From Rhizobiales bacterium Ga0077548 (GTDB taxonomy: Bacteria; Pseudomonadota; Alphaproteobacteria; Rhizobiales; Xanthobacteraceae): a DNA stretch of 64,000 bases. The DNA is taken from NCBI GenBank assembly GCA_001464215.1, contig LNEZ01000076.1, positions 1-64,000 of the forward strand, read 5' to 3'. The notes below the pieces were generated by a model. That model was not told where the DNA came from, did no database searches, and worked only from the letters and a program-made list of their open reading frames with translations. This document shows, one piece after another, positions 26,810 through 36,271 of the stretch (position 1 is its first letter; each line of letters opens with the position of its first letter). Position numbers and translations under genes: made by a program.

Positions 26810-27559
26810 ATGAAACGCGAATTCGCGGCAATTATTTTTTCCGCACTTCTCATCGGAGCCCCACTCGCGGGGCCGATTGAGCAGACCGATCTGCCTCCTC
26901 CGTCGGCGCATAATCCGGCGGCGGCTGAGCAAACCTTCCTGCACGAAGACTGGAACGCATTTTCGTCGGCGGACGTCTGGCTTGCGGACATCCCCGAGAG
27001 CGATGGCATCTCGCTGGACGCGCTGGCAGCGAAGGCCAAGCGCTATCCGAGCTACAACACAGTCGAAGAACGCAACCAAAAACTCCCTACCGGCTACAAC
27101 TGGAACCGCGGTAACTGGCGAGCCAACTTCGGCACCAATGTCACGACCGCGACCGCACCCAACACCGTCATTCCAACCGATATTTACGCCGGCAACGTCT
27201 CGCCTTCGGGCGGCACCGGCGCGATCGACGGCCGGCTCGAATACGATCTGAGTTCCTGGCAGTTCTACGGCGGTACGCGGCGTGCGCTCGTTGCAAATCC
27301 GGACGGCACCGTCGGCGTGAACAACAACTTCACCGGCGGCACCTTCTACAATCTGCCGCCCTCGCTGCTCGGCGGAAAGGTCGGCACCGGCTTCGAGGTG
27401 AACCCTGTCGGCGATGCCAAGACCCGGCTCGAATATCGCAAGATGTTCGGCAATACCGAGGGCTTCCTGGCCGCTGAGCGGACCACCCCGTTCCAGCACA
27501 GCGGTCCGGACGTGACCGGCGTGAACGGCCTGAAGGCCGGCATAAACCGCAAATTCTGA
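26810..27559 (+). CDS. Exported hypothetical protein, possibly outer-membrane
   Basis: 249 residues with a signal peptide (MKREFAAIIFSALLIGAPLAG) and GGGAG upstream of the start. The mature part is Gly/Asn/Thr-rich, with alternating polar and hydrophobic residues in the second half (DGRLEYDLSSWQFYGGTR, GTGFEVNPVGD, TRLEYRKMFG). The C-terminus is GLKAGINRKF, ending in Phe like outer-membrane barrels. A small beta-barrel is therefore plausible, but no family is recognised. Its insertion between prs and rplY is unusual. A hairpin terminator follows. Confidence 0.65.
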   Translation: MKREFAAIIFSALLIGAPLAGPIEQTDLPPPSAHNPAAAEQTFLHEDWNAFSSADVWLADIPESDGISLDALAAKAKRYPSYNTVEERNQKLPTGYNWNRGNWRANFGTNVTTATAPNTVIPTDIYAGNVSPSGGTGAIDGRLEYDLSSWQFYGGTRRALVANPDGTVGVNNNFTGGTFYNLPPSLLGGKVGTGFEVNPVGDAKTRLEYRKMFGNTEGFLAAERTTPFQHSGPDVTGVNGLKAGINRKF

Positions 27560-27574
27560 CCTCCTGCCCCTCTC

Positions 27575-27608
27575 TTGGCAGGCGCGAAAGCCTCGTTGCG
27601 CCTGCCAA
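27575..27608 (+). terminator. Hairpin terminator upstream of rplY
   Basis: TTGGCAGGCGC and GCGCCTGCCAA form a perfect 11-bp stem with a 12-base loop, followed by TTT. It separates the exported-protein gene from rplY. Confidence 0.75.
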
Positions 27609-27726
27609 TTTGAGCCGGTATAAGCCCGCTCGAACCCAACAGGCTTGCGCTGTCGCGTGACGCCGGTGCGCCACCGGACGGGTAATTTTTTGCCGTCCGA
27701 TCAAAGACTTGACGAGGAATAGAACG

Positions 27727-28473
27727 ATGGCCGTTGCGAAAGAATTGAAAGCCACCGCGCGCAAGGGCGCCGGCAAAGGTCCGGCCCGCGCTGAACGTCG
27801 TGCCGGCCGCGTGCCGGGCACCGTCTATGGTGAGAACCAGCCGGCCGCTTCGATCTCGGTCGATGCCGTCGAAATCGGCCGCCGCATCTATGCCGGCCGT
27901 TTCCTCACCACCGTTTTGGATCTCGAGATCGACGGCCAGAAGACCCGCGTGATCCCGCGCGACTTCCAGCTCGATCCGCTCAAAGATCGCCCGGTCCACG
28001 TCGACTTCCAGCGCCTCGGCAAGGGCGCGATCATCAAGGTCGCGGTGCCGGTCCACTTCATCAATCAGGATGGCTCGCCCGGCATCAAGCGCGGTGGCAC
28101 ACTGAACGTCGTGCGCCACACGGTCGATTTCTACGCGCCGGCCGAGAGCATTCCGGAATCCATCACCGCCGATCTGACCGGCCTCGAGATCAACGACTCG
28201 CTCCACATTTCGGCAGTGAAGCTGCCGGAAGGCGTGCGGCCCGTGATCCGCGACCGCGATTTCACGATCGCGACCATCGTGCCGTCTTCGGGCTACCTCG
28301 AAGAACTCGCCGCTGCTGCGCAGAAGGCGAAGGCCGACGCTGCTGCTGCGGAAGCCGCTGCTGCTGCCGGTCCGGCTCCGGAAGGTGCCGCCCCTGCCGC
28401 TGGCGCCGCTCCTGCTGCTGGTGCCGCTCCTGCCGCCGGCGCTGCGAAGCCGGAAGGCGGCGACAAGAAGTAA
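27727..28473 (+). CDS. rplY: 50S ribosomal protein L25 (Ctc form)
   Basis: 248 residues. The N-terminal L25 domain (KELKATARKGAGKGPARAERRAG, PGTVYGENQ) binds 5S rRNA; a TL5/Ctc beta domain follows (VPVHFINQDGSPGIKRGG, TADLTGLEINDSLHIS). The C-terminal tail of about 60 residues is almost only Ala, Pro, Gly and Glu, with three GAAPAA repeats, an accessory extension typical of alphaproteobacteria. ATG 27727 chosen since it opens MAVAKELKA. Followed by pth. Confidence 0.96.
   Translation: MAVAKELKATARKGAGKGPARAERRAGRVPGTVYGENQPAASISVDAVEIGRRIYAGRFLTTVLDLEIDGQKTRVIPRDFQLDPLKDRPVHVDFQRLGKGAIIKVAVPVHFINQDGSPGIKRGGTLNVVRHTVDFYAPAESIPESITADLTGLEINDSLHISAVKLPEGVRPVIRDRDFTIATIVPSSGYLEELAAAAQKAKADAAAAEAAAAAGPAPEGAAPAAGAAPAAGAAPAAGAAKPEGGDKK
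28384..28437 (+). repeat. Three 18-base tandem repeats at the 3' end of rplY
   Basis: Three near-identical 18-base units each encode Gly-Ala-Ala-Pro-Ala-Ala. The array forms part of the disordered tail of L25 and is likely length-variable. Confidence 0.8.
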
Positions 28474-28530
28474 GACGACGCGGCGGGCGCGGACACGCGC
28501 CCGCCCGCCGGTCCCCGCGGAGACCGACCG

Positions 28531-29121
28531 ATGTTTTTATTCGCGGGACTTGGCAATCCGGGCGAGCAGTATCGCCGCAACCGGCACAACGTCGGCTTCA
28601 TGGCCGCCGACGCCATTCACTACAAACATCGCTTCTCGCCGTGGCGGAAACGCTTTCAGGGCTACAGCGCCGAAGGCGAGATCGCGGGCGAGAAGATTTT
28701 ACTGCTCAAGCCCCAAACCTACATGAACGACTCCGGCCTTGCGGTCGGCGCGGCGCAGAAGTTTTTCAAGATCGCGCTTGCCGGCATCGTAGTGTTTCAC
28801 GACGAGATCGACCTGCCGCCCGCGAAAATGCGCGCGAAAATCGGCGGCGGAAATGCCGGCCAGAACGGTCTGCGCTCGATCAGCGCCCATTGTGGCAACG
28901 ACTATGCACGCGTCCGCATCGGCGTCGGGCATCCCGGCGACCGCAATCTCGTGTCGCGCTGGGTGCTCTCGGATTTCGCGAAGGCCGAGCAGTCGTGGGT
29001 CGAGACCATGTGCGAAGCGATTTCCGATGCGGCGGAATACCTCGTGAAGCACAAGCTCGAAGACTTCCAGAATCGCGTACACCTCGCGCTCGAAAAGAGC
29101 GGCGTCCTGAAATCAAGCTAG
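28531..29121 (+). CDS. pth: Peptidyl-tRNA hydrolase
   Basis: 196 residues. Landmarks are FAGLGNPGEQYRRNRHNVGF (Asn and catalytic His), LLKPQTYMNDSG, VVFHDEIDLPPAKMR (Asp) and GGGNAGQNGLRSI. It recycles peptidyl-tRNA dropped from ribosomes. One deviation: the family's usual GHNGLRS is GQNGLRS here, so the conserved His (His113 of E. coli numbering) is Gln while the adjacent Asn is kept. Lies between rplY and ychF. Confidence 0.96.
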   Translation: MFLFAGLGNPGEQYRRNRHNVGFMAADAIHYKHRFSPWRKRFQGYSAEGEIAGEKILLLKPQTYMNDSGLAVGAAQKFFKIALAGIVVFHDEIDLPPAKMRAKIGGGNAGQNGLRSISAHCGNDYARVRIGVGHPGDRNLVSRWVLSDFAKAEQSWVETMCEAISDAAEYLVKHKLEDFQNRVHLALEKSGVLKSS

Positions 29122-29136
29122 GCAAGAAATTCGATC

Positions 29137-30234
29137 ATGGGATTTAAATGCGGAATTGTCGGGATGCCGAATGTCGGCAAATCGACCCTCTTCAATGCGC
29201 TGACGCAAACCGCGGCGGCACAGGCTGCGAACTATCCGTTCTGCACCATCGAGCCGAATGTCGGCGAAGTTGGCGTTCCGGATGATCGCATCGACGCACT
29301 CGCGAAGATCGCAGGCTCCGCGGAAATCGTGCCGACCAAAATCAATTTCGTCGATATCGCGGGCCTCGTACGTGGCGCCTCCAAGGGCGAAGGCCTCGGC
29401 AACCAGTTCCTTGGCCACATCCGCGAAGTCGATGCGATCGTTCATGTGTTGCGCTGCTTCGAAGACGGCGACATTACGCACGTCGAAGGCGGCATCGATC
29501 CGCTGCGCGACGCCGAGACGGTCGAAACCGAGTTGATGCTTGCCGATCTCGATAGCCTTGAGAAACGTATCGACAACCTCACGAAAAAAGCGCGCGGTCA
29601 GGACAAGGAAGCCATCGCGCAACTCGATCTCGTGAAGCGCTCGATCGAAGCGCTTTCAAACGGCAAGCCCGCGCGCACGATTGAGCGCAAGCACGAAGAA
29701 GAAGCCGCGTTTCAGGCGCTGCAGCTCATCACCGCGAAGCCCGTGCTCTACGTCTGCAACGTCGAGGAAAGCGCCGCCAACACCGGCAACGAGCTCTCGA
29801 AGAAGGTCGAAGCCAAGGCAAAGTCCGAGAACGCCGTCACGGTCGCAATCTCCGCGAAGATCGAGTCCGAAATTGCCATGCTCCCCATCGGCGAGCGGAA
29901 AGAATTTCTCGATGCGGCGGGCCTGGCTGAACCGGGCCTCGATCGCCTGATCCGCAAGGGTTACGAATTGCTCGGGCTCATTACTTATTTTACCGCGGGG
30001 CCGAAGGAAGCCCGCGCCTGGACCATCGTGAAGGGGTTCAGGGCGCCGCAGGCCGCGGGTGTGATCCATACCGATTTCGAGAAAGGCTTCATCCGCGCCG
30101 AAACGATTGCATATGCCGACTACGTCGTATGCAAGGGGGAGGCTGGCGCACGCGACGCCGGCAAGCTACGGCTCGAAGGCAAGGAGTATGTCGTGCAGGA
30201 CGGCGACGTCATGCACTTCCGCTTCGCCAACTGA
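29137..30234 (+). CDS. ychF: Redox-regulated ATPase/GTPase YchF
   Basis: 365 residues. G-domain motifs: P-loop [32 protein letters not shown], and a C-terminal TGS-type domain ([31 protein letters not shown]). YchF (OLA1) binds ATP better than GTP and associates with ribosomes. It lies 15 bases after pth, a widely conserved pair. Confidence 0.97.
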   Translation: MGFKCGIVGMPNVGKSTLFNALTQTAAAQAANYPFCTIEPNVGEVGVPDDRIDALAKIAGSAEIVPTKINFVDIAGLVRGASKGEGLGNQFLGHIREVDAIVHVLRCFEDGDITHVEGGIDPLRDAETVETELMLADLDSLEKRIDNLTKKARGQDKEAIAQLDLVKRSIEALSNGKPARTIERKHEEEAAFQALQLITAKPVLYVCNVEESAANTGNELSKKVEAKAKSENAVTVAISAKIESEIAMLPIGERKEFLDAAGLAEPGLDRLIRKGYELLGLITYFTAGPKEARAWTIVKGFRAPQAAGVIHTDFEKGFIRAETIAYADYVVCKGEAGARDAGKLRLEGKEYVVQDGDVMHFRFAN

Positions 30235-30252
30235 GCATTTAAGTTTTTTCGG

Positions 30253-30723
30253 ATGGACGCAAAAACCGCCCGCATCTGTTACGAGGATTTCGAGGTCGGC
30301 AGCGTCCGCATCTTCGGCCCGCGTCTGGTCACGCGTGAGGAGATCATCGAATTCGCGAGCGAGTTCGATCCGCAGCCGATGCATCTCGACGAAGAGGCTG
30401 CGAATAAGTCCATGCTGAAGGGCCTGTCCTCCTCCGGCTGGCACACCTGCGCGCTGATGATGCGCATGATCTATGACGGCTTCCTGCGTGAATCGAGTTC
30501 GCTCGGCGCGCCCGGCGTAGATGAAGTACGCTGGGTCCGTCCCGTGCGGCCCGGCGATGAGCTCACAATCCGCGTTACCTGTCTGGAAAAGCGAAACTCC
30601 GGCAGCCGCCCGCAGGTCGGCATCGTGCGCTTCAGCCTCGAAATGCTGAACGCCAAAGAAGAGATCGTGTTGGAGTCGTCTTATTCGGGCTTCTTCGGCA
30701 AGCGCTATCCGGGATCCGCGTGA
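30253..30723 (+). CDS. MaoC family hydratase (copy 1)
   Basis: 156 residues, hot-dog fold. The hydratase-2 active-site pattern is present as FDPQPMHLDEEAA (Asp and His). The N-terminus CYEDFEVGSVRIFG is typical of MaoC-like (R)-specific enoyl-CoA hydratases. It overlaps a second MaoC gene; the two products may pair as a heteromer or act on different chain lengths. Substrate is unknown. Confidence 0.92.
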   Translation: MDAKTARICYEDFEVGSVRIFGPRLVTREEIIEFASEFDPQPMHLDEEAANKSMLKGLSSSGWHTCALMMRMIYDGFLRESSSLGAPGVDEVRWVRPVRPGDELTIRVTCLEKRNSGSRPQVGIVRFSLEMLNAKEEIVLESSYSGFFGKRYPGSA

Positions 30724-31199
30724 TGCCGTACTTTGAGGACATGAAGGTTGGCGACATCCGCGAATTCGGCGCCTACACGTTCACCGCCGAGAACATCATT
30801 CGCTTCGCGAAGAAGTACGACCCGCAGCCGTTTCACCTGAGCGAAGAAGGCGGAGAGAATTCTTTATTCGGCGGCCTTTGCGCGTCCGGCTGGCATACCG
30901 GCGCCGCCTGTATGCGCATGATTGTGGATTTCAACAAACAGCAGATTCAGGAAGCGATTGCGCGTGGTGAAAAACCGATCGCATCCGGCCCCTCGCCAGG
31001 ATTCAAAAACCTGAAGTGGCTGAAGCCGGTTTATGCCGGCGACACCATCACCTACACGAGCGAACTCGTGGAATTGCGCGAATCGGCAACGCGCCCCCAA
31101 TGGGGGATCATGTTCGCGAAAATCTACGGCGTGAACCAGAAGGGCGAGCGCGTCTATGAGTTCGACAGCTCTGCGTTCATGCCGCGGAAGCCGAAATAG
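30723..31199 (+). CDS. MaoC family hydratase (copy 2)
   Basis: 158 residues from ATG 30723 (GTG 30720 is possible), overlapping the upstream stop. Same fold and active-site pattern, KYDPQPFHLSEEGG, and CASGWHTGAACMRMIVDF matching SSGWHTCALMMRMIYDGF in copy 1, so the two arose by duplication. Probably (R)-enoyl-CoA hydratase activity. Ends directly against the convergent apt gene with no spacer. Confidence 0.92.
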   Translation: MPYFEDMKVGDIREFGAYTFTAENIIRFAKKYDPQPFHLSEEGGENSLFGGLCASGWHTGAACMRMIVDFNKQQIQEAIARGEKPIASGPSPGFKNLKWLKPVYAGDTITYTSELVELRESATRPQWGIMFAKIYGVNQKGERVYEFDSSAFMPRKPK

Positions 31200-31745
31200 T
31201 TAGTGCCCCTCAAAACTCATTAGCGTTCGCACCGGCACACCTAGCGCACGCAGTTTCGCGGCACCCCCTAAATCCGGCAGATCGATCACGAAACAGGCGG
31301 CGAGAATTTCCGCGCCCATGTTGCGAAGTAGCTTTACTGCCGCCTCCGCTGTGCCGCCGGTCGCAATCAGATCGTCCACCAGCACCACGCGGTCGCCCTC
31401 GTTAACGGCGTCCTTGTGCATCTCCATCTCGTCGATGCCGTATTCGAGTGAGTAAGCGATCCGCACCGTCTCGTAAGGCAGCTTGCCTTTCTTTCGGATC
31501 GGCACGAAACCCGCCGAGACCTGATGCGCGACCGCACCGCCGAGAATAAAGCCACGCGCTTCGATGCCTGCGACCTTGTCGATCTTGGAGCCGGCCCAGG
31601 GATTGACGAGTTCATCGACCGTGCGGCGGAATGCCCGCGCGTTGCCGAGCAGCGTGGTAATGTCGCGGAACTTAATGCCGGGCTTCGGGTAATCCGGGAT
31701 CGTCCGGATAGCACTACGAAGGTCGAGCGCATTGGGGAGGCTCAT
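31200..31745 (-). CDS. apt: Adenine phosphoribosyltransferase
   Basis: 181 residues. Landmarks are [49 protein letters not shown] and the PRPP loop [21 protein letters not shown]. It salvages adenine to AMP using PRPP, linking to prs in the same window. Start ATG 31745. Confidence 0.97.
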   Translation of the reverse strand: MSLPNALDLRSAIRTIPDYPKPGIKFRDITTLLGNARAFRRTVDELVNPWAGSKIDKVAGIEARGFILGGAVAHQVSAGFVPIRKKGKLPYETVRIAYSLEYGIDEMEMHKDAVNEGDRVVLVDDLIATGGTAEAAVKLLRNMGAEILAACFVIDLPDLGGAAKLRALGVPVRTLMSFEGH

Positions 31746-31859
31746 GGAAATCCTTGGCGTTCAAAGGCGCACCTTGTCGGCAGGCGCAAAACGAGAATAG
31801 CCTACTTCCCTGCGGCGACGGATTCGCGAAACGCCGCGCTAAATCTTCAGGAGAGCGCC

Positions 31860-31961
31860 ATGGCCAAGGGCCAAGACAAACCCAGTAAGGAAAAGAAGAA
31901 GCCGAAAGCGGAGACGTCCAAAAAGGGCACGTCCTCCTACAAGCAGGCTTACGGCAAGTAA
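31860..31961 (+). CDS. 33-residue Lys-rich small protein
   Basis: A very short gene: MAKGQDKPSKEKKKPKAETS followed by KKGTSSYKQAYGK. Nearly a third of the residues are Lys, no hydrophobic segment. AGGAG seven bases before the ATG and a strong terminator just downstream (31978) mark it as a real transcription unit. Possibly a nucleic-acid-binding or disordered protein. Function unknown; similar tiny Lys-rich proteins are known in Hyphomicrobiales. Confidence 0.65.
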   Translation: MAKGQDKPSKEKKKPKAETSKKGTSSYKQAYGK

Positions 31962-31977
31962 GCGCCACCCGATTATG

Positions 31978-32006
31978 AAAAAGGCCCCGTTTCCGGGGCC
32001 TTTTTT
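31978..32006. terminator. Bidirectional terminator between small protein gene and petC
   Basis: AAAAAGGCCCCG, loop TTTC, CGGGGCCTTTTTT. A strong stem with A and T tracts on both sides. It ends the bc1 operon on the minus strand and the 33-residue gene on the plus strand. Confidence 0.93.
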
Positions 32007-32027
32007 GTTTCTAATCAGACGCAGCGC

Positions 32028-32864
32028 TCAATGCGCGTTGGCCCAGACCTTTTTCTTGGTGAAGTAGGCAAGACCCGCGAACACGATCAGGAAGATCATG
32101 ACCTGAAAGCCCATGCGCTTGCGCGCTTCGAGATGCGGCTCCGCGGCCCACATCAGGAATGCGGTGACGTCGCGCGAATACTGATCGACCGTCTGCGGCG
32201 CGCCGTCGGTATATTCGACGCGCTTGTCCTCGAGCGGCGGACGCATTGCGATCTTGTGGCCCGGATAATACTTGTTCCAGAACTGGGTCGGCGTGAGCGT
32301 TTCGCCCGCCGGCGCATTCTCGTAGCCGGTGAGCAGCGCGTGCAGATAATCGACGCCGTTTTCCTGATACTGGCGCACGATATCGAACAGGAAGCCGGGG
32401 AAGCCGACTTCATAGGTGCGCGCCTTCGCGATCACCGAAAGGTCGACCGGCAGCGCACCGTTGTGGGTCGCGCGGGCGGCCTGCTCGTTCGCGAAAATCT
32501 GCGGGAAGTAATCCGACGGACGGCCGGGGCGTTGGAACATCTCGCCGCGGTCGTTCGGACCGTCGGTGATCTGGTATTCGGCAGCTAACGTCTTGATCTG
32601 ACCCTCGCTGAAGCCGAGCGCGCCGCTTTGTCCGAGCGTGCGGAAAGCGACCAGTTTCAGCGAATGACAAGCCTGGCAGACTTCGCGATAGACCTTGAAG
32701 CCGCGCTGGATCTGCTGCTTGTCGTAGTGACCGAACGGCCCCGCGAAGGACCACTTGAGACGCGGCGGCTGCGGCGCGTGCGCGTCGGCGGCAACAGCGA
32801 CCGACGTAGCACCGAAGGAAATCGCGGATGCGAGCCCGAGCGCGAGAAGGGTATTCGTTTTCAT
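32028..32864 (-). CDS. petC: Cytochrome c1 of the bc1 complex
   Basis: 278 residues with a signal peptide (MKTNTLLALGLASAISFGA). Heme c motif CQACH near residue 60, the axial Met in HKIAMRPPL, and a C-terminal membrane anchor (FQVMIFLIVFAGLAYF) with basic end. It passes electrons from the Rieske protein to soluble cytochrome c in the periplasm. Start 32864 is preferred over the preceding ATG because of spacing to AAGGGG. It is a gene of its own, ten bases after the cytochrome b stop, not fused to it as in Bradyrhizobium fbcH. Confidence 0.95.
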   Translation of the reverse strand: MKTNTLLALGLASAISFGATSVAVAADAHAPQPPRLKWSFAGPFGHYDKQQIQRGFKVYREVCQACHSLKLVAFRTLGQSGALGFSEGQIKTLAAEYQITDGPNDRGEMFQRPGRPSDYFPQIFANEQAARATHNGALPVDLSVIAKARTYEVGFPGFLFDIVRQYQENGVDYLHALLTGYENAPAGETLTPTQFWNKYYPGHKIAMRPPLEDKRVEYTDGAPQTVDQYSRDVTAFLMWAAEPHLEARKRMGFQVMIFLIVFAGLAYFTKKKVWANAH

Positions 32865-32874
32865 CATATGCCCC

Positions 32875-34105
32875 TTACCGCGAGCCTTTGACTTTGGCCG
32901 GTGCAAGCGACTGCTTGCCGAGGACCGACTCCGTGATCGACCCCGGCATCGCCGACGGCTTCTCGTAATAAGAGAGCAGCGGCAGCACGACCAGGAAGTG
33001 AATGAAGTACCACGCGGTGAGAATCCGCGAGGCGATCACATAGCCGCCTTCCGCGGGCTTCGCGCCCAACCAGCCGAGACCGATGCAGGTGATCACAAAA
33101 ATCCAGAAGAACTGCTTGAACAGCGGACGATACTTCGCAGAGCGAGTCTTGGCGCGATCGAGCCACGGCAGGAACGCAAGCACCGCGATCGACGCGAACA
33201 TCGCCATCACGCCGCCGAGCTTGTTCGGGATCGCGCGCAGGATCGCGTAGAATGTGCGTCGGCGTCTGCAGCGGGTTCGCCGGGATGTAGTTGTCGGCGT
33301 GGCCCAGATAGTTCGGGATGTAGAACACGAACCACGCGAAGAAGATCATGAAGCAGACCATCGCGAAGTTATCCTTCGCGGTCGCATAGGGCGTGAACGC
33401 GAGCGTGTCCTTGTCAGACTTCACGTCGATGCCGGTCGGGTTGTTCTGGCCGACTTCATGCAGCGCCCAGATGTGCAGGATGACAACGCCCGCGATCATG
33501 AACGGCAGCAGATAGTGCAGCGAGAAGAAGCGCTGCAACGTCGGCTGATCGACCGAGTAACCGCCCCAGAGCAGTTCGACGATTTTTGTACCGACGCCCG
33601 GAATTGCCGAGAACAGGTTGGTGATGACGGTCGCGCCCCAGAAGCTCATCTGGCCCCACGGCAGCACGTAGCCCATGAAGGCGGTTGCCATCATCAAGAG
33701 GAAGATGATGACGCCGAGAATCCAGAGGATCTCGCGCGGCTCTTTATATGAGCCGTAATACATACCGCGGAAAATGTGGATGTAGACCGCGATGAAGAAC
33801 ATCGACGCGCCATTGGCGTGCACATAGCGCAAGAGCCAGCCGTAGTTCACGTCGCGCATGATGTGTTCGACCGAGTCGAATGCACCAGCAACCGTCGGCG
33901 TGTAGTGCATGGCGAGCACGATGCCGGTGATGATCTGGACGCCGAGGCAGAAGGAAAGAATGCCGCCGAAGGTCCACCAGTAGTTCAGGTTACGCGGCGT
34001 CGGGTAAGCCACGAACGAAGAGTGCATCAACCCGAGGATCGGGAGACGGCGCTCAGTCCATTTCAGGAAGGCGCTTTTCGGCTGGAAGTTCGACGGACCG
34101 CTCAT
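32875..34105 (-). pseudogene. petB: Cytochrome b of the bc1 complex, broken by a small deletion with frameshift
   Basis: The N-terminal part is normal: [16 protein letters not shown], heme-ligand histidines in [10 protein letters not shown] and YVHANGAS, and [18 protein letters not shown]. After NPLQTPTH (about 33254) the frame should continue IVPEWYFLPFYAILRA. Instead about 26 bases are absent: the next coding bases give [13 protein letters not shown] in another frame, which runs to a stop at 32875 with normal C-terminal helices. Read without correction, the product carries a nonsense tail to 32864. The missing segment holds the PEWY motif of the quinol-oxidation site. Rieske and c1 are intact, so assembly error is a serious possibility. 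Confidence 0.85.
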
Positions 34106-34139
34106 TCTTCAGATTCCGTTTTCAAAAGCGAAGCGCGGA

Positions 34140-34673
34140 TCAACCGATCCGCACCATCGTGTCGGATGCAAATTCGTAAGGCGGCACTTCGAGGTTGGTC
34201 GGCGCAGGACCTTTGCGGATGCGGCCGGAGGTGTCGTAGTGCGAACCGTGGCAGGGGCAGAAGAAGCCCTGATAGTCGCCCTGATGACCGAGCGGCACGC
34301 AACCAAGATGCGTGCAGACGCCGACCAGCACGAGCCACTGTTCCTTGCCCTTTTTCACGCGCGCGTCGTCCGGCTGCGGATCGGGCAGGTCGCGAAGCGG
34401 AGTTGCCTTCGCTTCTTCGATTTCTTTCTTGGTACGGTGCGCGATAAAGACCGGCTTGCCGCGCCACTTCACGGTGATGATCTGGCCTTCCTTCACCGGC
34501 GACAAATCGACTTCGGTGGAAGCCAGCGCCTGCACGGACGCATCCGGATTCATCTGATGGATAAGCGGCCAAGCGGCAGCGGCAGCGCCGACCGCGCCGA
34601 CTGCACCTGTCGCAATGTAGAGAAAGTCGCGCCGGGTCGGCTGGTCGCCGTTCATTGTCGTGGATTTCGCCAA
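34140..34673 (-). CDS. petA: Rieske iron-sulfur subunit of the bc1 complex
   Basis: 177 residues from TTG 34673, chosen because AAGGA lies 7 bases upstream; ATG 34655 is the alternative. A Tat-type N-terminus [18 protein letters not shown] serves as membrane anchor. The 2Fe-2S ligands are in CTHLGC and CPCHGSHYD. It oxidises quinol at the Qo site and passes the electron to cytochrome c1. First gene of the petABC operon. Confidence 0.95.
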   Translation of the reverse strand: MAKSTTMNGDQPTRRDFLYIATGAVGAVGAAAAAWPLIHQMNPDASVQALASTEVDLSPVKEGQIITVKWRGKPVFIAHRTKKEIEEAKATPLRDLPDPQPDDARVKKGKEQWLVLVGVCTHLGCVPLGHQGDYQGFFCPCHGSHYDTSGRIRKGPAPTNLEVPPYEFASDTMVRIG

Positions 34674-34680
34674 GTTCCGG

Positions 34681-34685
34681 TCCTT
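34681..34685 (-). promoter_or_regulatory. Ribosome binding site deciding the petA TTG start
   Basis: AAGGA on the minus strand, seven bases before TTG 34673. No comparable site precedes the ATG at 34655. Confidence 0.6.
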
Positions 34686-34941
34686 TCCATCGCCTCGACG
34701 GAGCGTGACCGCTTCCCAAGCAAGACGCCGCGAAACGGACTCGCCTGACGGTCGGCGGTGGCCCAATCCGCGGCGCAAACCCTGCAAAAATCGACAGAAT
34801 CCTGCCGATTGCGGCGCCCCAATTGAACGCTTCTAATGTCATTAGCGCCCATTATTGTCCAGTATCCGGCCATGCGGCACGGAGTCGTTATGCAAGGGTT
34901 TCCGCGTGTTTTCGCCCGCGGCCCATGCCATTGAACCGCCA

Positions 34942-35403
34942 ATGGAAATCGCACTTTACGAACCGGATATTCCGCAGAACGCCGGGACCATCATGCGCCT
35001 CGGCGCCTGCATGGGTGTACCCGTACACTTCATCGAACCGGCGGGCTTTCCGGTGAGCGATCGCGCGTTCCGCCGCGCCGGACTGGACTATCTGGATGCC
35101 GTGAAAATCGAGCGCCACGTCTCGTTTGCGGCCTTCGAGGAATGGCGAAAGGCGAACGGGCGGCGGTTGGTGCTGCTCACCACCAAAGCGAAGCAGACTT
35201 ATCCTTCGTTCGCGTTCCGCAGCACCGATGTGCTCTTGGTCGGGCGCGAGTCATCGGGCGTGCCGGACAACGTGCACGCGGCGGCAGACAGCTCGCTCCG
35301 CATTCCGATCCGTGACGGCTTGCGCTCGCTCAATATCGCGGTGGCGCTTTCGATGGTTTTAGGCGAAGCACTGCGCCAGACCGGAAGACTGAACGATGAG
35401 TGA
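34942..35403 (+). CDS. trmL: tRNA (cytidine(34)-2'-O)-methyltransferase
   Basis: 153 residues from ATG 34942, the usual TrmL length. SPOUT landmarks are [34 protein letters not shown] and [20 protein letters not shown] (knot region). It methylates the wobble base of certain leucine tRNAs. It overlaps hemF by 8 bases and is divergent from the bc1 operon. Confidence 0.94.
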   Translation: MEIALYEPDIPQNAGTIMRLGACMGVPVHFIEPAGFPVSDRAFRRAGLDYLDAVKIERHVSFAAFEEWRKANGRRLVLLTTKAKQTYPSFAFRSTDVLLVGRESSGVPDNVHAAADSSLRIPIRDGLRSLNIAVALSMVLGEALRQTGRLNDE

Positions 35404-36271
35404 GACTTTCAAGGAGCCTGCCCGCGCCTGGTTTCGCGAATTGCGCGACCAGCTTTGCGCGGCGTTCGAGAAGCTTGAGGCCGATGCCCCCTCTTCTCTT
35501 TATGAAGGCCCGGCTGGGAAATTCGTGCGCTCGCCGTGGGAGCGCACGGATCACTCGGGTCAGCCCGGCGGCGGCGGCGAAATGTCGATGCTGCATGGGC
35601 GGCTCTTTGAGAAAGCCGGCATTCACATTTCAACCGTGCATGGCGAGTTCGCGCCGGAATTCAGAAAAGAAATCAAAGGCGCGGAAGACGATCCCCGCTT
35701 CTGGGCTTCCGGCATTTCGCTGATCGCGCACCCACGCAATCCGCATATTCCCGCCGTTCACATGAATACGCGCCATGTCGTTACCGCGAAAGCATGGCTC
35801 GGCGGCGGCGCGGACCTGACGCCCGTTCTCGACGCGCGCCGCAACCAGACCGATCCCGACACGATCGCCTTTCACGCCGCGATGAAGTCTGCCTGCGACA
35901 AGCACAAAGCCGTCGCGGACTACGACAAGCTGAAAAAGTGGTGCGACGAGTACTTTTTTCTGAAGCATCGCAACGAGCCGCGCGGCATCGGCGGCATTTT
36001 TTACGACTGGCTGGACAGCGGAAATCGCGATGCCGATTTCGCCTTCACGCAAGAAGTAGGAAGAAGCTTCCTCGATATTTATCCGAAGATCGTTCGCGCG
36101 AACTTCGCGAAACCCTGGAATGAATCCGAGCGCGAAGAGCAACTTGTGCGGCGCGGCCGCTATGTCGAATTTAATTTACTTTACGACCGCGGCACGGTGT
36201 TCGGCCTGAAAACCGGCGGCAACGTGAATTCGATTCTTTCTTCGCTGCCTCCGATAGTGAAGTGGCCTTAA
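35396..36271 (+). CDS. hemF: Oxygen-dependent coproporphyrinogen-III oxidase
   Basis: 291 residues. Landmarks are [78 protein letters not shown]. It converts coproporphyrinogen III to protoporphyrinogen IX with O2 in heme synthesis. Start overlaps the trmL stop. Its place beside the cytochrome bc1 genes fits aerobic respiration. Confidence 0.97.
   Translation: MSETFKEPARAWFRELRDQLCAAFEKLEADAPSSLYEGPAGKFVRSPWERTDHSGQPGGGGEMSMLHGRLFEKAGIHISTVHGEFAPEFRKEIKGAEDDPRFWASGISLIAHPRNPHIPAVHMNTRHVVTAKAWLGGGADLTPVLDARRNQTDPDTIAFHAAMKSACDKHKAVADYDKLKKWCDEYFFLKHRNEPRGIGGIFYDWLDSGNRDADFAFTQEVGRSFLDIYPKIVRANFAKPWNESEREEQLVRRGRYVEFNLLYDRGTVFGLKTGGNVNSILSSLPPIVKWP

Noticed and set aside
33254-33751. Long open frame on the plus strand opposite cytochrome b
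   Set aside because: It is antisense to a clearly recognised membrane protein and its translation is low-complexity Arg/Asp/Glu, a GC-rich shadow.
32028-34105. Fused cytochrome b-c1 gene (fbcH type)
   Set aside because: A stop at 32875 and a separate start with signal peptide at 32864 separate the two; the apparent run-on arises only from the frameshift.
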